From Dimargaris cristalligena (Eukaryota > Kickxellomycota > Dimargaritomycetes > Dimargaritales > Dimargaritaceae): DNA of 64,000 nt. This document shows positions 22,758-33,751 of this stretch, in pieces (positions within the stretch are counted from its first letter, which is position 1; each line of letters opens with the position of its first letter). The notes under the pieces were generated by a model, which was given only the letters and a program-made list of their open reading frames with translations, was not told the DNA's origin and searched no databases. A program made the translations under genes and the position numbers. The stretch covers positions 1 through 64,000 of the forward strand of contig JANBQC010000005.1 of NCBI GenBank assembly GCA_027576995.1. The letters run 5' to 3'.

Positions 22758-23455
22758 GTTGGCGAATTATTTAACGATGTTGGGTAGAATGCGAGAGACT
22801 GCCGTAATTAAAAGACTGTATAAATAGGGTATAAGTTAGAAAGAAGCCGAGAGAGAGGGTGTGTCCTGGCAAATAGATATATATATGTTACGGTGACATG
22901 TGCAATAATGGATTGCACTAAGGGGCTTCCCCATACATGGGTGATGGGAGAAGGGTGGCCGCCCATATGATTGGGACGATGCACTTTTGGTTTCATACTC
23001 TTTCTCTCCCATTTGGCCGCGTAGATGGTGTTTGGAGAGCAGCTTGGTGCATGTGAGAGGGGCTATATAGAAGGCACCAATGATATATCGTCCCAATTGC
23101 TGGTTTAGATGCCAAAGGGATAATACTTACATATATATATATATATATATTATATTTATTCAAAAATCTCCGCTGGCACTACTTAGCGCTGTAAGACGGC
23201 GCAGGAAATATCCCCATTTCATTTTATTATTACTTCATCGAAGTGGCGCGGTCTTCTTCCCCTGTCATGGGGGACTCAACAGCATTGGCGGGGTATCTGT
23301 GTCTATGTTTGTCCTTGAGGACCCGCTTTTCTCTCACACCCCAAACCCTTGTCCATCTGGTTCCCTCTTCCTTTCCCCACTGTACCTCTTTCTCTTTTAT
23401 TCTCTTTCGTCCCCTTTGCTATTCGTACCTCCCGCCATTTCCCCTCATTTGCACC
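22758..23455. other. divergent promoter region, oxidoreductase / BCH-RhoGAP
   Basis: This is the shared upstream region of two divergent genes. It has an AT dinucleotide tract at about 23131-23150 and a TATATATATG near 22880. A C/T-rich stretch of about 130 bases precedes the ATG at 23456. No further gene is seen. Confidence 0.5.
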
Positions 23456-26276
23456 ATGAGCAACTGGAAGAAAGCCACCGCATTTGTATCCGAGCGCCTG
23501 AGCATCGTCTCCGGCATGTCCGGGGAAACCGTCGTTGACCCGGCGGGCCCCCGCTTCCCGTCCGAGGCCGACCTGTTCGACTACGTGACCACTCGCATTA
23601 TCTACCAGGCCGGTAAGTAGCCGCCAAGCCTTCCTCCCCGTCTCGCTCGAGCTCCGTTGACCTCCCTCCATGCACCCCTCTTACTGGCAAGGCGCATTCT
23701 CAGAGACCCGAATGATTGACGTCTCATTCCACATCCCCCTTCCTTTACCACCTGCCTATATCTCTCGGTCTAAAGGCGTCGACTTCGAGAGCAAACCCAT
23801 GCTGGTGTTTTGTGCTTGCAATTTCCCCAGCCCCAAGGAAGTCGACTACGACAAAATGCTCAGGTAAAACTCCACCTTCACTCTGCCGTCTGCTAGTGGA
23901 TATCGGTATTACCCTCTATTACTACTATTCTACCCACTCAAAGAAATGCAACATTTAGCCTGTAGTACCGTACAGCTAGCCCCCAAGACTAAATAAGTAC
24001 CATTCCTTTTTGCTTGCCCATCCTTTCTCCTCCCCTCCCTTTGCCTACCCCGCCTATTTCTAGCATGATTCTGTACAAACTCGACGAGTTCGTGGAGAAT
24101 GACTATACTGTGGTATTGTTCACCAGCGGCGCCACCAATCGCCCTGGCTGGACCTGGCTCTTCAAGGCATACCGGAGCCTCAGCCGCAAGTAAGTGCCCT
24201 TGGTCCTCCGGCCTTGTGAATAGCTAACCCTTAGTCTTACTATAATCCGAATACAATTTCGGTGGCCTAACCATGCCCTAATTCGCTCTGTGCGCCCCAC
24301 CGCCTTGACCATTATCTAGATACAAAAAGAACCTTAAGAATTTATATGTGGTCCATCCCTCCACTTGGGCCCGCGTCCTGATGGACATGATGAACGTCGT
24401 TATCAGGTAATTTACATCTCCACTTAGTTACAATCCCCACCGGCTCATCTGTACCTACTTAGTCATTTAGGAAGCACTTGGTCCGTAGTTCCTGGTAAAA
24501 GGTGGTTTGTCTTCCCCAGACATCCACAGTCTCTTTTAATGGCTACGCCCCAATAGCCAAATAATGCGGACGCCTTCGCTGTTTAGCCACAGTCGGCATC
24601 ATGATCTTAAAGGAAGGGTGCAAGGCTTCTCCAACTAAAAGAGTAGCCTAACAATCGGGGTATGGGACTCCGGCCGGCTGATTATAGAACATATTTTTTC
24701 CGCCTCTCCCTTGGTTCTTCAGAGTCGGTGGTTGAACGAAGCAGCGAAGGAAATCGTGCTATGATAATACCATCGCCCCGTTCTTCTTGGTTCACTTTTA
24801 ACCCTCACTGTGGTTCCAACGATGCGCTAGATACGTCCTACCTAACGGCGGCGAGTATTTAAACCCCTCCAGATACCGCTCCGATTAAGCTATCTTTTGG
24901 TGGTCCTAATTCTCGCCCCTTCTTAGTCCTCAATCGTCTTCCTCTCGTCAAGGCCAACACCATTTCCCTTTTTAACCCATTTAGCTACATCGTTTTGACT
25001 CTGTTCGCTTATTCCCCATATATATATATATATTCTTCCTTATGCTTGCCCCAACGTCCCGTAGCCCAAAATTCTTCAAGAAACTTTCATGGGTTGATAA
25101 ACTAAGCGACCTGGCCGGTTTAGTACCACTTGACCAAATCTCAATCCCCCCCGCTGTGCAAGCGTAAGTTAAATGGTATCCGATTAATTAGTACCCCAGC
25201 TTCGAAGTTGGGCTAGTCTCTCTACACCCCCCTTAACTATACCACTATTGCCCACTCTCTTGACCGGATATCCTTTCTAACCCATCGCCATGGATGCCAC
25301 CCTTTCTGATAATTATATTCGGATAACTTAGTTACAATGATACCATTGAACCTCCTCGGGCGGTGAAGGACGCCTTAAATCGCCGTCGTCAATCATCGTC
25401 GGGTAGCTCTGGCTCAACGGTGGCCGACGGCTCAGCCGCTATGTTTGGTGTGCCTTTGACTACCCTGATGGGCCCGAACGCCGAGCATGGGGTCCCCGCT
25501 GTGGTTCGTGAATGTATAGAATATCTCCAAACGCATGGTAAAGTTGAGGTTTATATATATATATATATATATCTTTGTCTAAACGATTGTTTATACAGTG
25601 GTGGAGAGGCTGATGGTTCGGCCCTCTTTCCAATCCACCCGCCAATGATGTCCTTTATGATACAAATAGAGGTTGGTAATCGCCCCTTTTCATTACTAAT
25701 TATAATGGTTGTTGTAATTTATTACATCCTCCTCAACTAACCCTCCCAACCTTAGCCCTGGAAACCGAAGGTATTTTCCGCCGGTCACCATCCAGTGTTG
25801 ATTTGAAAAATGCAAAGGCCGCCTACAACCGAGGGGAGGCCGTGGACCTTGATAAATTGGGCGTCCATGTCGCAGCTGTACTTCTCAAGATGTTCTTCCA
25901 CGAATTACCAACGACGGCCCTACCCTCATCTCTATACGAGATCGCACCGGCCCTTGCCCAGTGCACTACGGATGCCGAGAAAACGACCTTTGTCCAAGAG
26001 CGCATCATGGCCACTTTGGACCTGCCCCACCGCCACATACTGTCTCATGTCTTCTATCTCCTCCACCACATTGCCCTGTATTCCAGCGTAAACAAGATGA
26101 CCTCCCATAACTTGGCTATTGTGTGGACCCCCAATCTGGTCAAATCGGATAACCTCGCCATGGATATGCAAATGTACGACCCCAGTGGAAGCGGCAGTAT
26201 CGGGGCTGTAGTCCGGATTGCTATTGATTTCTATCCCGAGATTTTCGCAGACCCATCATCGAAGGACCGGGGCTAA
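23456..26276 (+). CDS. BCH (Sec14-like) plus RhoGAP protein, p50RhoGAP type
   Basis: This protein inactivates Rho/Cdc42-type GTPases, and its Sec14-like BCH domain binds GTPases or lipids. I assembled seven exons with matching phases: 23456-23612, 23776-23863, 24064-24189, 24320-24406, 25065-25163, 25332-25537 and 25756-26276. The product has 427 aa, against 439 in human ARHGAP1. The BCH part covers about 50-185 (MLVFCACNFP, then the LDEFVENDYTVVLF region, then LKNLYVVHPS). The RhoGAP domain covers about 215-415, with the arginine finger in EGIFRRS (about R263), LLKMFFHELP, and NKMTSHNLAIVWTPNL. Introns run from 115 to 218 bases except the fourth, which has 658 and may hold an insertion. Domain order matches animal ARHGAP1 and fungal Ecm25-like proteins. 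Exon ends rest on GT/AG and phase, without transcript support. Confidence 0.88.
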
Positions 26277-27990
26277 TTTGGCAGGTAGTCGGTTGGCCGT
26301 ATTTCCACTCCCACTATCGTGTCTTTTAAACTATTTTACAAACAAAACGCAGGCCAACCAAAGGCTTGTCTACCCTTGAATGGAACGTAATTTACGGCAC
26401 CTATTTTCTTTTTCTCTCTTTCTCTTCGTATATATCTGGAAAGAAGTGGCTATTGGTGCCACAGCCCGGCTGATGAATGGGAAACCACCACTGGCGATGA
26501 TGTGGCCCACCCCAATCTTTGTACTTCAGCCATTTACTATTTCGACTCTCCTTCTTCTTTTACAGCGTATGGTTCACTAATGTAACATAGAATGACCTAT
26601 ACCAACGGTACACTCTTATGACCAAGTATTTAGATATGTATGCGATTACGGGGAATGGGAGGGGTGTGGTTATGTGTAAATGTACGTTTATGAAATCAAT
26701 GATACATTATAGTCGCCGGTAGCTGGCTTGAATGAGGTTGCTCGCTATGGAATTTGTGGGCATGGTAAATATCGAGTCCGTGGTAGCTTGGATACGCCAG
26801 TTATAGGCCACGGAATGCAACAGCCGTATCCCTTCAATTTGGCACCCCGAGGTCTTATGGCGGACCACTCTGTAGGGTCCCAAGAGCAACGGGTATAGTC
26901 GATAAACCGCTGTCTGTCTGATTTTTGAAATTTCATTTTCAATGAATAGAAGGCACGCTGGTTATTGTTTTTGAGGGCTGGCAGGTGACATAGATGGTAG
27001 TGTATTTAATATGGGTGAAATCCGATCCAGCTGCACAAGGCTTTAAATGATACGTGTATGTGATACTATATGGGATATTTATTTTTAACCAGTAGTATTC
27101 GCCCCATCCAGCGGATTTTTCGTTATACAGCCCGGTTGAACCTCTTCCATATGGCATTATTAAGCGGGCTGTATTTTCAGTACATAGACATGCCGGCGTA
27201 TAAATGTTTATATTTTTGCATTTAAAGTTCACTTGGCCTTTTAACGGCAGCGAACTATGGCCTACAAAGTCGGGGATTCGAGCCCTTGTACCGCGAGGGC
27301 TTCCATAGTGTACTGGCGACAATCGCAGGGGCCCTTGATCAGCCAAAGTGGAAGGAGAACACCCCCACGGCCCTCTGAAATCTACAAGCGGGGGAAGACG
27401 GATAAGAGCGCACCCCACTGACCCACAAAAAGATGTAACGATCCGATTTAATGGGGCAGATCGAACGGGGAGCTGGCAAATACAGTGATCCCACATGCCA
27501 AGGGCGTTGCGCAGAAACATTCGACGACGAGAGAACGAGGGAAGGAGAGGAGAACGAGAAAACCCAACGCGGGGGAGCGAAAGGGGGGAGGGAGAGACAT
27601 AAAGGCATAGTCAATCATAAATGTCCAATATCTAACCACTTCGTCCAAGGGACCCAATCCGCCCTTAAGGATGGTCTACGTCCGATTTATAGTCCGGGTC
27701 CCCCCCCCCCACCTCTCCCTTCCCCTCCCTCCCATTCACCCTTTCCCTTGAGGCGCCTTTGCGTTGAAAACGGCCGTCGATGGAGCTCGAGCGGATTCGA
27801 ATGACCTCCTTTAAATTCGACCGCCTGCCCGCCCTTCGCCAAATATCATCCATTATTAGTGTATCTGTGCCATTTCCACTACTGCTTTCTGACTATTTAA
27901 CATATCCGATATTTAACATTTGTACACCCCAGTGTAATATTATCGCCCCATCCCCTCTCTATATCTCAGGCACTACTATTCATTGTTTCT
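26277..27990. other. gene-poor interval with repeat copy B
   Basis: This interval contains the second copy of the dispersed repeat (26990-27155). Minus-strand open frames flank it, including 26889-26707, which reads protein-like but has no match I recognise. A C-run sits near 27700. The last 250 bases before 27991 are AT- and pyrimidine-rich, as expected for the promoter of the first protease gene. Confidence 0.5.
26990..27155 (-). repeat. dispersed repeat, copy B
   Basis: This is the partner of 7011-7175 in the same orientation. The minus-strand frame runs through YGRGSTGLYNE, SAGWGEYYWL, YTYHLKP and GSDFTHI, each with a clear counterpart in copy A. No insertion or deletion separates these blocks. 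The frame remains open beyond the repeat on both sides here, whereas copy A has a stop just upstream. Copy B may therefore be the less damaged one, or part of an unrecognised gene. Confidence 0.55.
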
Positions 27991-28938
27991 ATGTATTGCT
28001 CTACCCTTTTCCGGCTTACCAGCGGGCTAGTCCTGCTCTCTTCGATTAGTTTTACTCTGGCCCGGCCAAAGATATTGCGCCCCCATATTCTCGGCGGCAC
28101 GGACGCTCAAACAGGTCAGATACCTTTTTTTGCGGCCATGTACCTAGCCGAGGGCCGTTCACAACACTGCGGCAGTTCCATTATTGACGCCAGCTGGCTG
28201 CTAACGGCGGCCCACTGCGTAACGGAAACGCTGGACTCGGTGCCCACGGGCAGCGACTCCCCCCGATTTACTACCCAGGCGGCCGATAAGTACGTGGTGA
28301 GCGCCGGCAACGTCATAACAACCCAGGGCGACTACAAAACCATCCAGAAGATTATCGTCCACACCAAGTACAATTCGACCGGGTCGGCCGATAACGACAT
28401 TGCCCTACTGCAACTCAGTTCGCCTCTGGTGCTCAGCGACAATGTGAAGCCCATTCGTATTTACCGGGGCAACCTAACCGAGGGCGATGCGGTCGTGGCC
28501 GCCGGGATGGGACGCACCACGGTAGCGACGGACGACGGGTCGACCACTTTAAAACAGGTGAATCTACCCATCGCCAAGACCACGGACTGCCAGAATATCA
28601 TCCCGGGCTACAAGGACTCCAACGGCCCCCAGGTCTGTGCGGGTGGCCAGGAGAATCGGGATACGTGCTCGGGCGATTCGGGAGGCCCGCTCTACTGGCT
28701 GCACTCGGATAAGACCCCGGCCCTGGTCGGGTGCACTTCGTACGGAATGGGCCCCAAGGACGACTCACCCATTTGCGGTGCCAAACAAGGGGTGGGAGTT
28801 TACACCCATGCCTCCTATTTCCTGGACTGGATTGTCCAAGAGTCCGGGCTCAATTCGCAGACCATTTCGTTCGAGCCGGTGGTCACTACGGGCAAGCAAC
28901 TGGTCCAAAGGCTCAATTTGGCCAAGAGACTATTCTAG
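27991..28938 (+). CDS. secreted trypsin-like serine protease (S1A), active
   Basis: This chymotrypsin-fold endopeptidase has 315 aa in one exon. A signal peptide covers about residues 1-25 and is followed by a short basic propeptide. The mature-type start is ILGG at 33-36. The complete triad is present: H75 in TAAHC, D136 in DNDIALL and S230 in CSGDSGGP. D224, six residues before the serine, predicts cleavage after Arg/Lys. Paired cysteines match the family (C60/C76, C200, C216, C226). There is no hydrophobic C-terminus, unlike the two genes downstream, so this one is probably released. It is the first of three S1A genes on the same strand within 5.8 kb. S1A proteases are scarce in yeasts but expanded in several pathogenic or parasitic fungi. 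Confidence 0.93.
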   Translation: MYCSTLFRLTSGLVLLSSISFTLARPKILRPHILGGTDAQTGQIPFFAAMYLAEGRSQHCGSSIIDASWLLTAAHCVTETLDSVPTGSDSPRFTTQAADKYVVSAGNVITTQGDYKTIQKIIVHTKYNSTGSADNDIALLQLSSPLVLSDNVKPIRIYRGNLTEGDAVVAAGMGRTTVATDDGSTTLKQVNLPIAKTTDCQNIIPGYKDSNGPQVCAGGQENRDTCSGDSGGPLYWLHSDKTPALVGCTSYGMGPKDDSPICGAKQGVGVYTHASYFLDWIVQESGLNSQTISFEPVVTTGKQLVQRLNLAKRLF

Positions 28939-29807
28939 CGGCCAGCTGGGCTGCCGCGTTCTTTTATTTTTTTTAAAAAAAACAACAACAACCTGCCTTA
29001 CCCCTTTCTTAAACTTTGGTCTTGAAATATATGTATTGTATTTTACTTGTAGAGAATTATCGGTAATCGAGATGATAGACCTCCGGAGTTAAGCAGGCGA
29101 TAGTCAATGAGGCGGGTGGATGGGCGGACTTGGCCTTGGAAGGATTGCTGGGGGGTGAATAAGTAACTAATGGAATTTGACCAAACTCGGCGTGTTGCCC
29201 CCCTAGATTGGCACGCGAGTATTGTCCCTTACTCATGGCATCCATTCCTTCCCCCTAACAATCAGTGGCCCAAGTATTATAGTGCCGGGAGATGCTTTCG
29301 AAGTGCCTATGGTATTGTTGATGTGTCTGCAAGGCTATTGTCAGATTCTAGACATTGTTGTTTTATAACCACCGACCCCGCTGCCCCGAATATTACGAGT
29401 ACATGTAATCAGTCAGCCAAGCGTATTATATCAGCGGCTATCGGACGGATATCAATTCGGTGTGTTCTGAGAAGCCTTGGGTCGTTCCCCTCCCCCCAAG
29501 GATCTGCGCCTTCCCTTTCCATTACGGGATAATGGCGATAACCTCAGCGGGTAACCCACAGCCCTCAACTGCTCTTTATAAATCCGTTTCCCAGCCACCT
29601 ACCTTCATCTCTGTCCTTCGATTTCCGCAACGGTGCCCACTAACCCCGCTTTGGTATAATTTTTTGTTTTTTGGCCAGTTTGGTTGCTCAATTTCTCCAC
29701 CGGTTAGTTATATATATATATCTGCGCTACAATCATTTTGTGCTCCAAAACTTGTCCACAACCCCCCTTATTTCTTAGCCGCCGCCACCCACCCGTAGGC
29801 CAGAGCC
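28939..29807. other. intergenic between protease and pseudoprotease
   Basis: An A/T-rich 3' flank with a TTTTTTTT-AAAAAA-CAACAACAAC run begins at about 28965. It is followed by about 800 bases that include a TATATATATATC element near 29709. Open frames at 29170-29532 and 29460-29798 (+) lack motifs and codon bias. Nothing else is supported. Confidence 0.5.
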
Positions 29808-30806
29808 ATGAAGTTAATCACTGGGCTATTCGCACTGTGGTGCTTGGTCCATAGTTTCCAGGCCGAACTGTCCCCCGCCGGCTTCACGCGCATGGTCGGC
29901 GGCGACGATGTGGAGCTGGGCCAGTTTCCCTTTGTGGTCCACCTCTACATTCACGATCAGGGACAGCGCCGACAGTGCCTAGGGACCCTCGTGACCCCCG
30001 ACTCCGTCTTGACCTCGGCCCAATGCATGCTGGACACCCAAAACAAGGTTAACCTGAACCTCACGGTGGAGGCTGTCGTGGGCTCCGTCGAAAACGTCCC
30101 CACTAATCAGGGCGTCTACATTGAGGTTAAGGACTACCTCCTACAACCCAACTACACCGCCAACGCTCTCTCGAATAACCTGGCCGTGGTGTACCTACAA
30201 TCCAACGTCACCCTCAACGCCAACACCACCACGGTCCAAGTGTACAACAAAGCCATCGACGAAGATACGGGGGTGACTGTGGTGGGGTCCGACGACGACG
30301 ACAAACCAACCGATACTGACCCCGGCGACCTCCAGTTCGCACCACTAAAGGTGGGCAACGAGACCCAGTGCCAGAAAGTGGTCAAAGACTACTACCGCAA
30401 CGGCCCGACCCTCTGCGTGATGACGTCAGACGAGCCCGACATTTGCCAGGGCGACAGCGGTGGCCCGCTCCTCATCCAAGAGGGTAAATCATGGTACCTG
30501 GTGGGGTTTTTGGGGGGCAAAAACATTGTCTCGGGTTCTAGCCAGTGCGGGGGCGCGGGAGGCGTGTCGTTCTTCACCCGGGTTGCCCACTACCTGCCGT
30601 GGCTCACTACCCAAGCCGGCCTCAAGAATAGTACCATTACCTTTGGCACAGGCGGCGAACCAGCGGACCCGCCCGCCAATATCACCCAGACCGATGACAC
30701 CACCATCACCACTACCACGCCGGAAAGCAAATCCCTTAGTGCTCCGAAATTGGACTGGTGGTGGTGCTTGCCCCTGGGTGGTCTCTTGAGTCTTGCCCTG
30801 GTTTAG
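29808..30806 (+). CDS. catalytically dead S1A serine protease homologue
   Basis: This 332-aa chymotrypsin-fold protein has an intact reading frame and normal codon bias, but two of the three catalytic residues are replaced. The AAHC motif reads SAQC (His to Gln at 72). The DNDIAL motif reads SNNLAV (Asp to Asn at 124). The serine motif CQGDSGGP is kept (S217), as is the pocket D211. There is a signal peptide at 1-19 and the mature-type start MVGG. Many N-glycosylation sites are clustered between 80 and 145, plus an acidic SDDDDK stretch at 161-166. The C-terminal Thr/Ser-rich stalk is followed by a hydrophobic end, as in GPI anchors. It probably works by binding (inhibitor, receptor or protease cofactor) and not by cleaving. 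The function is inference. Confidence 0.9.
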   Translation: MKLITGLFALWCLVHSFQAELSPAGFTRMVGGDDVELGQFPFVVHLYIHDQGQRRQCLGTLVTPDSVLTSAQCMLDTQNKVNLNLTVEAVVGSVENVPTNQGVYIEVKDYLLQPNYTANALSNNLAVVYLQSNVTLNANTTTVQVYNKAIDEDTGVTVVGSDDDDKPTDTDPGDLQFAPLKVGNETQCQKVVKDYYRNGPTLCVMTSDEPDICQGDSGGPLLIQEGKSWYLVGFLGGKNIVSGSSQCGGAGGVSFFTRVAHYLPWLTTQAGLKNSTITFGTGGEPADPPANITQTDDTTITTTTPESKSLSAPKLDWWWCLPLGGLLSLALV

Positions 30807-32731
30807 TTTGAGGAACGTATCGAAGAATGCAGGTGAGGGCTATCCGAGCCATTGGTGAGTCGAATTGGCTAATTGCAATGCGTTAGCCCTTATAATCTAG
30901 CTTGGTTCGATTTTGTTATTCCATATATTATGATGATTAATCAATAAACCGTTTAATGCGCCATCTCAATGGCATCACCTAAAAGCGTGTGAGCCGGAGG
31001 AATGAAGCGGATCGACTGGCTAATTAGATGGAGGAGAGCCATTCACTCATCCAATGATTCGCCCAAGGAAAAGGTGTGGAGGCTGGCCCCGCTCGAAAAC
31101 CAACTGAGAAGTGGCGCTGTAGAAGAGCTTCTAATGCTACTCACTAGGTTGGTTCGATGGAAGGTCAAGTGTCTCTGCCGCCATATCGCCTCGGCGGATA
31201 CCCTGGCCCCCTTCCCTCCCCTTGCCAATAATACCTACCTACCTACCTCAATAAAATAAACCCGACCAGCGCTGTCTGCCATTTCGATAAAAGGGGGTTG
31301 TTAGCTGTTGGTTAGTTATGCGGCTATACCAAGCAACATCCAAGGTAACCGGGGAAACAAGCAACCCCGCTGCCAATTACGCCAGCCTAGTGAGTAATAC
31401 TAAGGAATCCACGGCGCCAATCCGGTATTGGGCGACTTAGCAATCCTGCCTAATAATAGTGCCCCTCGAGAAGAGGCTGTTTCATCAATAAGGCGGGAAG
31501 GACAATCACAATACATTCCCAGACCCACTAAACAATCCACCAAGCGCATCGCCTCTGCCTGCTTGGTAAGGGCTTGGCAGACAAGCCTCTCCGCCCCCTA
31601 CTTCCTACTAAACCTTGTTTAAGGCAAATCATCCGGTTGAACTGCCTCCGCCCACCGGGCAAGTAGAGAAAGGGGTCAATAATAATCTATGCGCAAGACT
31701 AGCTCGGCTGAACCTGACGTCGAGGGCCGTTTCAGTCCCGCGATCAATGAAACCCCCCCCCCGTGGCATACCCTCTCTCCCACCTGGCCCCTTTTTTCAA
31801 CTGCCTCGACCTCGAAGGGGGTGAACCTTATATAATAGGTCCTCGAAAAGGTTCATGCGGCACGGGGTCCGGCCGCACTTTGGAATTCTTGGCGACCAGC
31901 GCTGACCCAATCCCCAGCGATGACGAACGCGGATGCCCCGGCTATTAGTTCTGCGAACCGAGGCGATAACGGAGTCAAACCAATAGAGTCCAAGGGCAAG
32001 AATAGGCCGGAAAAAGGCCAAGGGAGGGAAAGAAAATGGTGCATGTAATAGACCAAATTCAGTGGAGGGAGTAGCAAAGCAACTAATTATAGCCTATACT
32101 ATACTATACTCTACACATACACTATTGTCCGCCTTCCTATACTGCCAATGCATAATGCATACATCCTCCATACAATAGGCCTACTTAACTGGCCCACCCG
32201 CCCCTACAATATAGGTTCGGTCCATGTCCGTCCAGTTCACTCGGTTGCCTTTCTTTCTATCTTTCTTTCCTTTCTTTTACTCTTGCTTTGCCCTGCTTGA
32301 ATCACTTCAGCGCCGTTTAATAGTAGTTCAAGCCAAGCCAAGTCGAGTCAAACCATTCCACCCCCCTAAAGAGTATTATACCGATCGTCCCAGTGAAGCT
32401 TCGTCGAGTTTGACCCGGACCTTCCCTGCGTTCGACCCCTCCGTCTCCCCCCCACCTCCTCGATTCCTCTCCGTCTGGGTTACTCAGTCGAGGTGTTTCG
32501 TCCACTTTCCCCCTCTCCTTGTTTTTCTGACTGAATAAAGGGTGAGACGGCATTCTCTGTGTTCCTCTCCTCCCGACACCTTGCTTCGTTTCGGGTGACG
32601 CTGCCAGGATTGCTGCTTCTTTTTTTATCTTCCCGTTTACCCCACTGACCGGTGCCTGACTTCACTCTTGTGTACCACTGCTACTACCCCTTCCTTCTAC
32701 TTAGTATTTTTTCTCCTATTTGTATCCAACC
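30807..32731. other. long intergenic region before the third S1A gene
   Basis: 1.9 kb with no supported gene. I see an AATAAA near 30942, a CCTA run near 31235, a homopolymeric C-run near 31747, ACTAT repeats near 32100 and strong pyrimidine tracts from 32250 onward. The latter fit a long leader or promoter of the 32732 gene. Short open frames at 31002-31259 and 32224-32538 look accidental. Confidence 0.5.
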
Positions 32732-33751
32732 ATGTGGTACCTGTCCCCCACATCCCTCCACCTGGCTCTACTCGCCACTGGTCTATGCTACCGGGGAATC
32801 GAGGCCAGTCCCACCGAGACCGCCAATGAAGTGACCCGTATCATTGGTGGCCAGAACGCCTCCACTGCACAGTTCCCGTTTATTGCCCACATGGCCCTGG
32901 ACAAGGGGCAAACCATCTCGGCATGTGGTAGCTCTATCCTGTCCAAGGACTGGATTATTACCGCCGCCCATTGCGTTACCGACAAGAACACGGGCCGGGT
33001 ATACTCGCCTTCGAATTTTTATTTCACTGTGGGGCAATTATCCGCCGATTTTACCGACGAATACACCGCCAGCAGCATCACCGTCCACCCCGATTTTGAC
33101 CACGAGCGGGTGGTCAACGACATTGCCCTCGTGAAACTGACCAAGCCAATTTCACTGAGCACCTCCGTTCAGCCCATTAGAATCTGGACCAACCAGGTGA
33201 CCACCGGCTTAACGGCCACCGCCATTGGTTGGGGATCGACCGATGGGGTTGATACGTCCCAGCAGGCCACCACCCTGGAATACGTCAACGTCACCATCTC
33301 GAATGACCAGAAGAAGTGTATCCGCCTGGCCTCCCAGTTTGTGGATTCGGACCAGGATGTGATATGTACCGCCAATAATCCCGGCCGCGACACTTGCCAG
33401 GGTGATTCGGGGGGCCCTTTGGTCGTGCCCGCCGACCAGTCGTGGGGTCTGCTTGGGTTGACCAGCTACGGATACTCCCTGAGTGGAGCGGCTAGCTGCG
33501 GCGCTTCGGATGGTATCGCCTTCTACACCCATGTTGCCTACTACCTCGACTTTATTACGTCCACCACCAAGCTCGACCGGTCTGATATTACGGTGGGGGA
33601 TAACTCATCCGCCAATGCCCAAGGCGGGAATTCGACCGCGGGCTCGAATAGCAGCAGTACCTCGCAAAGCTCGGCGGCCCCAGTATCCGCTCCTCTGTCG
33701 GCGGTGCTGTTCCTCCCGATACTGTTCACACTCATTTATTATGTATTGTAA
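32732..33751 (+). CDS. surface-anchored trypsin-like serine protease (S1A), active
   Basis: This single-exon protein has 339 aa, starting at the ATG at 32732 (the frame is open slightly upstream but without an ATG). A signal peptide covers about 1-25. The mature-type start is IIGG at 37-40. The triad is complete: H80 in TAAHC, D130 in VNDIAL and S226 in CQGDSGGP. D220 implies Arg/Lys specificity. After the protease domain comes a Ser/Asn/Thr-rich stalk (about 285-315), then a hydrophobic C-terminus, which suggests a GPI anchor or tail anchor at the cell surface. It shares with the 29808 pseudoprotease both this architecture and the CQGDSGGPL spelling, so these two are probably closer to each other than to the 27991 gene. 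Confidence 0.93.
   Translation: MWYLSPTSLHLALLATGLCYRGIEASPTETANEVTRIIGGQNASTAQFPFIAHMALDKGQTISACGSSILSKDWIITAAHCVTDKNTGRVYSPSNFYFTVGQLSADFTDEYTASSITVHPDFDHERVVNDIALVKLTKPISLSTSVQPIRIWTNQVTTGLTATAIGWGSTDGVDTSQQATTLEYVNVTISNDQKKCIRLASQFVDSDQDVICTANNPGRDTCQGDSGGPLVVPADQSWGLLGLTSYGYSLSGAASCGASDGIAFYTHVAYYLDFITSTTKLDRSDITVGDNSSANAQGGNSTAGSNSSSTSQSSAAPVSAPLSAVLFLPILFTLIYYVL

Noticed and set aside
27240..27300. tRNA-like B box (GGGGATTCGAGCCC) near 27275
   Set aside because: No A box, no foldable D, anticodon or acceptor arms around it; the same was found for TAGCTCAGTTGATTA at about 7218 and CTTCGATTCCTGCC at about 44315. No tRNA is called in the window.
26939..27520. 193-codon minus-strand frame as a gene
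   Set aside because: It includes repeat copy B, has no start-region bias or known motif and is interrupted at its end; kept as a repeat.
30286..30306. DDDDK enteropeptidase-type cleavage site in the pseudoprotease
   Set aside because: It lies far inside the domain in an acidic, exposed-looking loop, not before the mature N-terminus, so activation cleavage is unlikely; probably chance.
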